Assembly: GCA_018901625.1 (NCBI GenBank)
Contig: JAHIEM010000008.1
Coordinates: forward strand, 1-6,938
Direction of reading: 5' to 3'
Length of the DNA: 6,938 nt
Origin: Nanobdellota archaeon
Lineage (GTDB): Archaea; Nanobdellota; Nanobdellia; Pacearchaeales; GW2011-AR1
The position numbers and the translations under genes were made by a program. Within the stretch, counting starts at the first letter, position 1. The number at the start of each line of letters is the position of its first letter. Under the pieces are notes generated by a model. The model ran no database searches. It worked only from the letters and a program-made list of their open reading frames with translations, and was not told the origin of the DNA. Positions 1 to 6,556 of this stretch are shown piece after piece.

Positions 1-948
1 GACCGAAGTGATACGCATTATAACCGCTCGATTAGCTCTTACTCTATTTCAAGCAATGCGAGTTCGAGTGCAATAACAGCAAGTTTTACTCCATCTACAT
101 GGGTATTGGTTTTCAGCTCGACAGCTGCTGTCAGCGAGGTGTTTAATGTAACTTTAAGCACTGCTCTTCCTGTGTCTTCTGCAACCAGCAATAATTTTTT
201 AGTTAATTTTTCAGCTCCTGTATCTGTTCCTGCACCTAGTTCTGGCGGGGGAGGCGGAGGAACTTCAGCAGTTAAGTATCACACTTTAAAAATTCTGTCT
301 CCTGATGACATGGTAGTATCTGACAGAAATTACATAGAGATACCTATTGCTGTAAAAAATACTGGGAATATTGAATTAATAGGGATAAATTTGAGCGGGA
401 TTGTGGCGTTTAATAATCTAGTTAGTGAAGAGGTAACATTTGCACTATCTAATACGTTTATAGACAGCTTGCAGCCAAGTGAGACAAGAAATCTTACTGT
501 CCAGATTTATGCTAATACCCAAAACTCTGGAAGATATAAGATAACAGTTTATGCAAATGTGCTGAGTCCGAGACTTGTTGACTGGGGAGAGTTTTTTATT
601 GAATTGAAAAAAGCAAATCAGACTGAAGCAGAGTATCTTCTGTCATTTGCAGAGAAGATGATTTTTGATAATCCTCAGTGTCTAGAGCTAACAGAGTTAC
701 TCAATGAAGCAAATAAAGCTTATCTGGAGGGGAATATTAGTGATTCTCTTGCTAAAACTCGGCAGGTTGTTCAGGCTTGCAAGGCAGCAATTGAGGGAAA
801 AGAGTCATCTGTTTACTCCAAAGGAAATGTTAAAACAATAATTTATGCTATGGCGATTGTTACTCTGGCAGTTCTTTTTATATGGACGATTGTTTATTTT
901 TATAAAAGGATAAAGTTTAATAAAGCTAGAAGAGAAGGTTATGTATAG
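1..948 (+). CDS. C-terminal part of a membrane-anchored surface protein (5' end off window)
   Basis: The frame is open from base 1 to the TAG at 946-948 (315 codons), so the gene starts upstream. The TTG at 106 is inside the coding sequence and is not a convincing start. Residue numbers below are for this fragment. Residues 1-80 are Ser/Thr-rich with many Asn sequons, followed by a six-glycine linker at 82-87. A beta-rich domain spans about 91-204 and includes 'VKNTGN' at 118-123, which suggests an Ig-like CARDB/NEW3-type fold. A helical stretch at 205-268 holds the only two cysteines (C227, C260), which could pair. One membrane helix lies at about 278-300, followed by a short basic tail. The topology is therefore outside-in. 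The gene ends 26 bases before the MoxR gene on the same strand, so it is probably the first visible member of that operon and perhaps a client of it. The fold assignment is by eye. The function is unknown. Confidence 0.8.
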   Translation, partial: DRSDTHYNRSISSYSISSNASSSAITASFTPSTWVLVFSSTAAVSEVFNVTLSTALPVSSATSNNFLVNFSAPVSVPAPSSGGGGGGTSAVKYHTLKILSPDDMVVSDRNYIEIPIAVKNTGNIELIGINLSGIVAFNNLVSEEVTFALSNTFIDSLQPSETRNLTVQIYANTQNSGRYKITVYANVLSPRLVDWGEFFIELKKANQTEAEYLLSFAEKMIFDNPQCLELTELLNEANKAYLEGNISDSLAKTRQVVQACKAAIEGKESSVYSKGNVKTIIYAMAIVTLAVLFIWTIVYFYKRIKFNKARREGYV

Positions 949-960
949 AATGTTGCTTAA

Positions 961-970
961 GGAGAGAGGT
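961..970 (+). promoter_or_regulatory. Ribosome binding site of the MoxR gene
   Basis: The purine-rich GGAGAGAGGT contains GAGGT, which matches the archaeal anti-Shine-Dalgarno sequence. It ends 4 bases before the ATG at 975. It supports that start and suggests that the gene is translated independently within the operon. Confidence 0.65.
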
Positions 971-974
971 AAAA

Positions 975-1940
975 ATGAGTGTGATTAAAGAAAAAGAGCT
1001 GCCTAGCATTATAAGGCAGATAGAGCAGGAAATTGGGAAGGCTGTTGTAGGCCAAAAAGAGGTAGTCCAAGGCATTATCAGGGCAATTTTGTGCAAGGGG
1101 CATGTTCTAATTGAAGGAGTCCCTGGAATTGCAAAGACTCTTTTAATAAGAGCGATGGCTAGGGTGACTGGGTGCGAGATGAAGAGGATACAGTTTACAG
1201 TTGATTTGCTGCCTACAGATATAACTGGAATCACTACTTACTCTCCTAGGAAGGGGGTTGAGATTATAAAAGGGCCGCTTTTTGCTAACTTTATTATTGC
1301 AGATGAGATTAATCGAAGCCCTGCTAAGACTCAATCAGCGCTTCTTGAGGCAATGCAGGAAGAAACTGTGACAATTGCAAGAAAGACTTACGAGCTTCCA
1401 AAACCTTTTTTTGTAATGGCTACAGAGAATCCTATTGAAGTTTCTGGAGTTTATTCTCTTCCTGAGGCGCAGGTTGACAGGTTTTTATTCAAGCTTTTAA
1501 TGGGGTACACTAGACACGATGAGGAGATTAGAATTCTATCAAATAATATCACGCTAAATAAGTTTGAGGATTATGACTTAAAGAAGGTGTTGTCTCCTGA
1601 GAAGATTATCTTGCTGCAGGAGATGGCTAAGAAGGTGTTTAGCTCTGATGCTATTAAGGATTATATTGTCAGATTAGTTGAAGAGACTAGAAAGAAGGAT
1701 TTTGAGTATGCTAAGTATATTTCTTATGGAGGAAGCCCGAGAGCCAGCATTTCTTTGTATATTGCTTCTAAGGCTGAGGCTCTGATGAATGGCAGGAAGT
1801 ATGTTCTGCCTAGTGATGTTAAAACTGTTGCTGCTTCTGTGCTGAGGCACAGAATCATTCTTAATTATGAGGCAGAGGCTGAGAAAATTTCGATTGATGC
1901 TATTATAGAGTCTCTTCTGGAAAAAGTTAAGGTTCCGTAA
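975..1940 (+). CDS. MoxR-family AAA+ ATPase
   Basis: This is a 321-residue AAA+ ATPase of the MoxR family (AAA_3 core plus a C-terminal lid), a normal length for the family. Visible motifs are Walker A GVPGIAKT (48-55), Walker B with D110-E111 in 'IIADEINR', sensor 1 'ATENP' (149-153), a probable arginine finger R169 in 'QVDRF', and sensor 2 'GGSPRA' (252-257). All catalytic positions look intact. MoxR ATPases are cytoplasmic and are thought to use ATP hydrolysis to remodel or activate partner proteins together with VWA-domain proteins. Both partner types follow directly: the DUF58 gene after 11 bases and the membrane VWA gene after that. The start is fixed by a Shine-Dalgarno sequence 4 bases upstream. 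The family call is firm. The client protein is unknown. Confidence 0.96.
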   Translation: MSVIKEKELPSIIRQIEQEIGKAVVGQKEVVQGIIRAILCKGHVLIEGVPGIAKTLLIRAMARVTGCEMKRIQFTVDLLPTDITGITTYSPRKGVEIIKGPLFANFIIADEINRSPAKTQSALLEAMQEETVTIARKTYELPKPFFVMATENPIEVSGVYSLPEAQVDRFLFKLLMGYTRHDEEIRILSNNITLNKFEDYDLKKVLSPEKIILLQEMAKKVFSSDAIKDYIVRLVEETRKKDFEYAKYISYGGSPRASISLYIASKAEALMNGRKYVLPSDVKTVAASVLRHRIILNYEAEAEKISIDAIIESLLEKVKVP

Positions 1941-1951
1941 AATCATTTAAA

Positions 1952-2851
1952 ATGGATACTCAAGGAAAGATAAGGGTTGATGTGGGAAAAGCAATATCTC
2001 AGTTTAACCAGATTATAAAAGAATTTAAGCTGAGGAAGACTATTTACAAGACTGTTTTTAGGGGGAAGGGGCTAGAGTTTGATGGGTATCGGTATTATGA
2101 TGAGAATTTAGATGATGCGACTATACTTGATTGGAAGGCGAGTATTAGGGCGGGCAGGCTTCTTGCTAAGAAGTATATTGAAGAAAGAGACTTGAATGTT
2201 TATTTTATTTTTGATTCGAGCAACAAGATGCTGTTTGGTTCTGGAGACAAGTTAAAGGCAGAATATGCTTCAGAGGTTGTTGCTGCTCTGAGTTATCTTA
2301 TAATTAATTCAGAGGATATGCCTGGGCTGATTATGTTCTCAGATAAGATGACTAATCTTGTCAGACCAGCAAAATCACGCAGCCAGTTTCCTTTGTTAGT
2401 GAAATCTTTGTCTAATATAGACTTTTATGGGGGTAATTTTGACTTTGCAGCCGCTCTGGAGGAAGCTTCAAAGAAAATAAAATCTGCATATTCTGTTATT
2501 TTTTTAGTTTCTGATTTTATTAACATCAAAAAAGGCTTTGAGAAAAGTTTGAATATTCTATCTACTCGATTTGAGACAGTTGCCATAATGATTCGCGATA
2601 GATTTGATGATTCACTCCCTGATGCGCATTATCAAATTTCTATTCAGGACCCTGAAAGCGGGAGGCAGATTCTCGTTGATCCTGCAAGCATCAAGAACAG
2701 GTATCAGCAACTTGCACTGAAACAGAAGAATGCTGTCAAGGAGATGTTTAAGCATTCTGGCGTGGACTTAATAGAGCTGCATACTTATGAGCCGTTTGTT
2801 GTGCCCCTTGCTTCTTTTTTGAAATCAAGAGCACAGAGGGGGAGAAAGTAA
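1952..2851 (+). CDS. DUF58 domain protein (soluble VWA-like partner of MoxR)
   Basis: This 299-residue protein has no membrane helix and is a short, soluble member of the DUF58 family. The family signature is at 41-80: 'EF' (42-43), a Tyr/Arg-rich stretch, 'DD' (54-55), 'LDWKAS' (59-64) and 'KKYIEERD' (73-80). The usual Arg of the GDDxRxIDW motif is Thr57 here. A VWA-like fold begins at 'YFIFDSSNKM' (84-93). Its metal site is degenerate: the DxSxS motif reads D88-S-S90-N-K92, with Lys in place of the last Ser, and the usual GT position reads GGN (160-162). The acidic D188 in 'LVSDF' is kept. Metal binding is therefore doubtful. The gene starts 11 bases after the MoxR stop without a clear Shine-Dalgarno sequence and ends 1 base before the VWA gene, so it is probably co-translated. 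DUF58 proteins are thought to link MoxR ATPases to their targets. Confidence 0.93.
   Translation: MDTQGKIRVDVGKAISQFNQIIKEFKLRKTIYKTVFRGKGLEFDGYRYYDENLDDATILDWKASIRAGRLLAKKYIEERDLNVYFIFDSSNKMLFGSGDKLKAEYASEVVAALSYLIINSEDMPGLIMFSDKMTNLVRPAKSRSQFPLLVKSLSNIDFYGGNFDFAAALEEASKKIKSAYSVIFLVSDFINIKKGFEKSLNILSTRFETVAIMIRDRFDDSLPDAHYQISIQDPESGRQILVDPASIKNRYQQLALKQKNAVKEMFKHSGVDLIELHTYEPFVVPLASFLKSRAQRGRK
2836..2844 (+). promoter_or_regulatory. Ribosome binding site of the VWA gene, inside the DUF58 3' end
   Basis: GAGGGGGAG lies within the last codons of the DUF58 gene, with 8 bases between it and the ATG at 2853. It supports that start. The single base between the DUF58 stop and this ATG suggests translational coupling. 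Confidence 0.5.
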
Positions 2852-2852
2852 G

Positions 2853-3782
2853 ATGCCTGGAATTTATTTTCTTTATCCTAGACTATTGTTTCTTTTATTT
2901 TTAGCGCCATTTTTTATTTTTGTGTATCTCTTTAGTTTTTTTTACAATAAAAAGAAGGCAGTTATATTTCCTAACTTTGAGATAATGGAGAAAATCTCTG
3001 GGATGGGTGTTTTCTCTAAGAATTTTGCAGCATTGTACCTTAATGTTATTGTTCTCTGCCTTTTGATTTTTTCTGTTGCTGGAATGGGGGTGAGTTACAC
3101 TGCCAGAACCAGCTCTCAGTCTTATGTGATTGTTTTAGACAGTTCTAGCAGTATGGGGGCTACAGATTTCCTCCCGAACAGGCTCGAAACTGCAAAAACA
3201 GCTGCAAAAAGTTTTATTGATTCTTTGCCAGTCGGGACAGAGGTTGGAATAATCTCGTTTTCTGGGAATGCAAATGTTGTGCAAGAGAAAGAAAATTCTA
3301 AACTAAAACTAAAAATGGCTCTGGATGGCATAGATTTTGGAACTTCTACAGAGGGAACTAATGTTTACGGGGCGATTATTGCAGCTCAAAAAGTTTTTGC
3401 AGGTGTGAGAAACAAGGCTGTTATTTTAATCAGTGATGGCCAGATAAATGTTGGGAGTGCTGAACAAATTGTTAATTATGCTAATCAGAATGGGATTGTT
3501 ATCCATACTTTTGCTATTGGGACTTCTGGGGGAGGAATAACTGAGTTTAATACTGTGTCTAAAGTTGATGAGGAGTTCTTGCAGGCACTTTCACTAAATA
3601 CTGGGGGGTTATCTTTCAGTGTTGGGAATGCAATAGAATTTGACAAGTCTTTTAGCAAGCTTTTACAGCCTGCTGAGAGAGATGTTTCAATTGATATCTC
3701 TTTTTATCTTATTCTGGCTTCAATAGGCTTGTTTTCTTTAAACTGGGTTTTGTATAATTTTAGGTTTAGAATAGTTCCGTAA
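2853..3782 (+). CDS. Membrane-anchored VWA domain protein, BatA-like
   Basis: This 309-residue protein has the layout of BatA/BatB-type aerotolerance proteins. Two N-terminal membrane helices lie at about 5-30 and 62-82, with the family-like segment 'AVIFPNFEIM' (36-45) between them. A VWA domain spans about 90-270, and a third membrane helix lies at about 283-302 before a short basic tail. The metal-binding MIDAS is complete: DSSSSM with D96, S98 and S100; T169 in 'EGTNVYGA'; and D195 in 'LISDGQ'. The VWA domain should face the cytoplasm, where a MoxR ring could reach it, although this topology is inferred. The gene is the last of the operon. Its end in an Arg-rich '...FRIVP' looks natural and not truncated. 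No separate second VWA protein (BatB) or TPR protein (BatC) follows, so the module is minimal here. Confidence 0.94.
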   Translation: MPGIYFLYPRLLFLLFLAPFFIFVYLFSFFYNKKKAVIFPNFEIMEKISGMGVFSKNFAALYLNVIVLCLLIFSVAGMGVSYTARTSSQSYVIVLDSSSSMGATDFLPNRLETAKTAAKSFIDSLPVGTEVGIISFSGNANVVQEKENSKLKLKMALDGIDFGTSTEGTNVYGAIIAAQKVFAGVRNKAVILISDGQINVGSAEQIVNYANQNGIVIHTFAIGTSGGGITEFNTVSKVDEEFLQALSLNTGGLSFSVGNAIEFDKSFSKLLQPAERDVSIDISFYLILASIGLFSLNWVLYNFRFRIVP

Positions 3783-3948
3783 CAAGTCGTGATGCTCTGC
3801 TGCTTGCTTTGGGTGAGAGTGAAGGAAAATCTATTAAGCATATAAATAATTTGGGATATAATCAAATAAGAGGTTATTGAACTGGTTATTCTTTGGAAAT
3901 ATCTGATGCCATATAGTTTGCTGTGTGGGGTTTACTACAAATTATTAG
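3783..3948. other. Spacer between the two convergent operons
   Basis: The stops of the VWA gene (+) and the six-cysteine repeat gene (-) face each other across 166 bases. I see no clear terminator hairpin and no long T-run on either strand. A frame on the + strand is open from 3770 to 3877 and has a protein-like composition ('DALLLALGESEGKSIKHINN'), but it has no start codon and ends at a TGA at 3878-3880. It could be the remnant of a lost gene or chance. A TATA-like AT stretch near 3840-3847 has no gene at a suitable distance. Confidence 0.5.
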
Positions 3949-5103
3949 TCAGCAGATTATTTCTGGTTCGTCAGACAGGAATAGTTTTAGGTCTAGTTTT
4001 TCTGATATTTCTGAGTATTCTACTCTGGAGAGAAGCTTGCCTGTCAGCCTGTCCCGAGCTTCTAGATATGTTTTTCCACAAACAATTACTATGGCTGTTG
4101 TTATGTCTACTCTTGCTGAACAGTAGGTTTCTTCAACAGCTGGCTGGGTGCATTTGTTTGAATCCAGGCAGTATCTTGATTTTGTTCCGTGCAGTTCTTC
4201 TACTCCTGAGAGAAGGTTGTCAAATCTGTAGCTAATACTGCAAACACTCCATTCTGTGCAGTATATGCTCGGGGCGCAATCAGTATTTTTATTGCACGAG
4301 AGAGTGGATGGTTTTGAGTATTCTGTGCCGCAGTTGCTTAGGTCTTTACAAGTCGCTTTTGTATATCCTTCTATGCAATTACCCCACTCACACTTCCAAT
4401 TTTCTTTACATGAGTTATTGCAGAAACGTGTAAATCTCGGGGGTTCATCTTGAGAGAGTATGCATCTTGAGAGGTCTATGCACTCTCTTCTTTGTATATC
4501 ATTTATACATTCTTCCCAGTCCTTGCATACCCAATTTGACCTGCATGATGAGCTGAATAGTTCTCTTTCATCAAACAGGTCTGGAGAGAATGTGTCTGGA
4601 TCATAGGTTTGATTTAGTTCTTCTGGGATAAAAAATGAAGAATAATTGCTTATGCCCAGATTTAAGAGCAAATCCTGGCTCGAGATATCGCAATTTTTCA
4701 GAACTATTATACTTGAAGACTTGTTACAAAACTCTTCTGGCATGTTTTTTAGGCTGGTTTCTATGCTTATTCGCGCTGGGTTTTTTAGAGAGTGAAATGA
4801 GTATTGTTCTGTAGAATATCTCTTTGGAATTTGAGGAATATCAAACACTTTTGGATTTGGGTTACTGAAAATGATGCTCATCGCTGATATTTCATAGTTC
4901 TCTTCATTGTTAGTTATCTTAATTGAGATGCTCTCTGTCAGAGAGTTATAACAGGCATTGTATTTTAGGCTGATTCTAGGGTTTGCGCAATTATTTATGT
5001 TTACTTGCGGGACAGGCGAGGAGTATCTTAACAGGATGAGGAGTGATATTGCCACTAGGAGAGTCAGCGCAGTCATGATTATTACCAGAGTTCTTTTTTT
5101 CAT
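3949..5103 (-). CDS. Signal-anchored secreted protein with three six-cysteine, thrombospondin-like repeats
   Basis: This is a 384-residue protein. A Lys/Arg start and a hydrophobic helix at 5-26 form a signal peptide or N-terminal anchor, and the rest is extracellular. Residues 35-165 hold four cysteines (39, 51, 126, 138) and several Asn sequons. Three repeats follow, each with exactly six cysteines: 187-228, 232-270 and 276-328. Their pattern is C-x5-C-x4/5-C, a spacer, then C-x5-C-x9-13-C, with Trp after the first cysteine in repeats 1 and 2 (Tyr in 3) and Trp after the second cysteine in all three. This resembles thrombospondin type 1 repeats found in DPANN surface proteins, and implies three disulfides per repeat. 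A tail of about 55 residues ends in Cys384. The gene starts 2 bases after the upstream gene and has no clear Shine-Dalgarno sequence, so translation is probably coupled. The role is unknown; adhesion or cell-cell contact is a guess from the repeat type. Confidence 0.87.
   Translation of the reverse strand: MKKRTLVIIMTALTLLVAISLLILLRYSSPVPQVNINNCANPRISLKYNACYNSLTESISIKITNNEENYEISAMSIIFSNPNPKVFDIPQIPKRYSTEQYSFHSLKNPARISIETSLKNMPEEFCNKSSSIIVLKNCDISSQDLLLNLGISNYSSFFIPEELNQTYDPDTFSPDLFDERELFSSSCRSNWVCKDWEECINDIQRRECIDLSRCILSQDEPPRFTRFCNNSCKENWKCEWGNCIEGYTKATCKDLSNCGTEYSKPSTLSCNKNTDCAPSIYCTEWSVCSISYRFDNLLSGVEELHGTKSRYCLDSNKCTQPAVEETYCSARVDITTAIVIVCGKTYLEARDRLTGKLLSRVEYSEISEKLDLKLFLSDEPEIIC
4120..4545 (-). 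repeat. Three tandem six-cysteine protein repeats
   Basis: Repeat 1 is encoded at 4420-4545, repeat 2 at 4294-4410 and repeat 3 at 4120-4278. The cysteine-to-cysteine steps are 6,6,9,6,14 in repeat 1; 6,5,9,6,12 in repeat 2; and 6,6,24,6,10 in repeat 3. Repeat 3 therefore carries about 15 extra residues between its third and fourth cysteines. The repeats have diverged apart from the Cys and Trp positions, which points to an old duplication. Confidence 0.8.
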
Positions 5104-5105
5104 TA

Positions 5106-6083
5106 TTATTTCTTTTGGAGTTTCAGCTTAGTTATTATCAGCCCTAGTTTAATGAAAAACTCAATCAGGAGGTCTAGTTCCTGCATATACTGCTTGAATG
5201 GGTTTTTTATCTTGCTGAAGATGACTTTGTTCTTTTTGTGCCACGCTTTTGCAAGATTGTTTATTTCTTTTTTATGATTGTGCGGAAAGTCTTCATGAAT
5301 TCTCTTAATCAGGCTGTTTAGCGCGAGATGATTCTTTTTGATTAGTTTTTCAGCTTCTTTTAACTGAGAGAATTCTTGCGGGTGCTCTGATAGCATTTTC
5401 AGTATCTCTTCTTTATTTTTCTTATCTTTCTTTGCCAGCTCGATAATATTTTTATTAGCTTTTAGCTCTCTTGCTAATTTTTCTAATTCTCTCCTGCAGT
5501 CTGATGCTATTTCTATATATCTCTCAAACTTGCTTTTGTGATGATTTGGAATTTGAGAACTGTCTTCTTTTGGATTTGTTGATAATAAGCTGCTTTTCTG
5601 ATTTTGCAGCGGTTCTAGGGGGAGTGGGCGTATTGCCTGCTTAGTACTTGCTTCCTGAATTATGCTTAATAAGACTTTTATTAGAATATCCACTCTTTCT
5701 TCATTAATTGATTTGCCAGAATAGTAGACTGAGAGCATGAGATCACAAAACTCGGATATCTTCGGTTTGTTCCTCTTTTTGAAATCTTCCACTAACTCAG
5801 AATAATCTGCTGAAAGGGGGATGTTGTAGTATTCATTGAAGAAGTTTTTTGCTACCTGATTTATCAAATCTAGTTTTTCTTTTAATGGCTGTTTTGAATC
5901 TGAGAGTTCTTTTAGCTGAGTTACAAAACTGCTTTCCTTTGTTTTTTTCTGTCTTTCGATTATTCTTTTCTGTCTAATCTCGATTACAGTGAGTATTATC
6001 ATTACTATAATGAACAGAAAGAGCAGGAATACAACAATCCTGAAAGGATTCAAAAATAGCTCTGTTATCACCCAATTTACCAT
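5106..6083 (-). CDS. Membrane-anchored helical protein, possible DUF4129/DUF4381-like region
   Basis: I do not recognise this 325-residue protein with certainty. A single membrane helix at about 14-34 is followed by a basic stretch (35-50), so most of the protein should be cytoplasmic. Residues 53-145 are helical, with 'NEYYNI' (83-88), 'YSELVEDF' (94-101) and 'YYSGKSINEE' (120-129). That order resembles the helical region of DUF4129/DUF4381 proteins, which often accompany MoxR/VWA modules, but this is a resemblance by eye. A Pro/Ser/Asn-rich linker (150-183) leads to a long Lys/Glu-rich helical part (185-298) that may form a coiled coil, and the C-terminus has a hydrophobic patch (303-320). 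The start at 6083 fits a TATA box 20-30 bases upstream, which would give a leaderless mRNA. The six-cysteine repeat gene follows after 2 bases, so the two are one transcription unit. Confidence 0.82.
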   Translation of the reverse strand: MVNWVITELFLNPFRIVVFLLFLFIIVMIILTVIEIRQKRIIERQKKTKESSFVTQLKELSDSKQPLKEKLDLINQVAKNFFNEYYNIPLSADYSELVEDFKKRNKPKISEFCDLMLSVYYSGKSINEERVDILIKVLLSIIQEASTKQAIRPLPLEPLQNQKSSLLSTNPKEDSSQIPNHHKSKFERYIEIASDCRRELEKLARELKANKNIIELAKKDKKNKEEILKMLSEHPQEFSQLKEAEKLIKKNHLALNSLIKRIHEDFPHNHKKEINNLAKAWHKKNKVIFSKIKNPFKQYMQELDLLIEFFIKLGLIITKLKLQKK

Positions 6084-6102
6084 TCTTGGACTAGTTAATA
6101 TG

Positions 6103-6113
6103 GATATAAAAAT
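6103..6113 (-). promoter_or_regulatory. TATA box of the two-gene - strand operon
   Basis: Read on the - strand, the sequence is GAAGAAGATTTTTATATCC. A purine-rich, BRE-like stretch precedes TTTTTATATCC. The TATA centre lies about 24-26 bases before the ATG at 6083, which places the predicted transcription start at or next to the start codon, as in leaderless archaeal genes. No Shine-Dalgarno sequence is present before this ATG, which fits. The promoter sits just beyond the decayed gene upstream. Confidence 0.6.
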
Positions 6114-6132
6114 CTTCTTCTATGCGGCAATG

Positions 6133-6528
6133 TTAAATTAACAGGTGATGGAAATTATTACCGACGGAAACAGGGCAAACATCATTATTTCTTAAAATTC
6201 TCGGATTATTAAAGCTTAAGCCATGCAAATAAAGTGTTGCTGGCTTTTCCAAATTTGTTAAAGCTGTTGTATTAATTTCTATATAGTTCTAAGAGAGATT
6301 CATATTGTTGTCTAAATCAACAATATTATTCACAACATCTTAAGTTAAATTAACTGCTTGAGAAAAAACAATTTTTCCATAATTGGAGTTTTCTAAAGTA
6401 ATGTCTTCTATACTTCCTAATTCTACATCACTCATACGCAAGAAATCAGTTGTAAAGCCGTCAAATTCATTAGAATAAACTTTAATCCCTAACTTGTGAA
6501 GGAGTTGTTTGTATTGTATATCCTGCAT
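6133..6528 (-). pseudogene. Decayed fragment of a surface protein (two in-frame stops, probable frameshift)
   Basis: An open stretch of 62 codons from the ATG at 6528 ends at a TAA at 6340-6342. Protein-like sequence continues in the same frame: 'DVVNNIVDLDNN', then a TAG at 6289-6291, then 'NYIEINTTAL', 'KPATLYLHGLSFNNPRI' and 'VCP', ending at a TAA at 6133-6135. The combined text, including 'LENSNYGKIVF', resembles a segment I recall from large extracellular proteins of DPANN archaea, where these pieces run together without stops and are followed by a Gly/Ser linker. After 'VCP' the frame loses the expected pattern, and a +1 frame reads 'SVIISITC' over the same bases, so a frameshift is likely. 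The N-terminal and C-terminal parts of such a protein are missing. Either this is a gene remnant or the sequence has errors. It sits 28 bases after the gene at 6557-6938, on the same strand. Confidence 0.68.
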
Positions 6529-6556
6529 ACTTTACAATAGATATTATTTCTTATGT

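Noticed and set aside
926..1334. Open frames on the - strand opposite the MoxR gene
   Set aside because: They are antisense to the conserved AAA+ motifs and show no protein family pattern.
1932..3782. The same nine bases GTTCCGTAA at the ends of the MoxR gene (1932-1940) and the VWA gene (3774-3782)
   Set aside because: The flanks differ. A shared Val-Pro-stop ending is short enough to be chance, and no element boundary is visible.
3779..3795. GTAACAAGTCGTGATGC, which recalls the 3' end of 16S rRNA
   Set aside because: Only the first bases agree. The conserved neighbours of the rRNA are absent, and the match overlaps the VWA stop codon.
3838..3862. TATA-like sequence on the + strand in the convergent spacer
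   Set aside because: No start codon with a convincing frame lies at a suitable distance, and AT-rich spacers produce such matches often.
3872..3890. Short direct repeat GGTTATT, 12 bases apart
   Set aside because: There are only two seven-base copies in an AT-rich spacer, with no symmetry or further copies to suggest a binding site.
3906..4235. Open frames on the + strand inside the six-cysteine repeat gene
   Set aside because: They lie antisense to a protein with a clear signal anchor and regular repeats. Their own translations are runs of Leu and Cys with no domain, as expected for a shadow frame.
6133..6528. Stop-codon reassignment or readthrough to explain the two in-frame stops
   Set aside because: Both TAA and TAG would have to be read, and the pattern also appears to break by a frameshift. 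Other genes in the window end normally with TAA, TAG or TGA, so decay is simpler.
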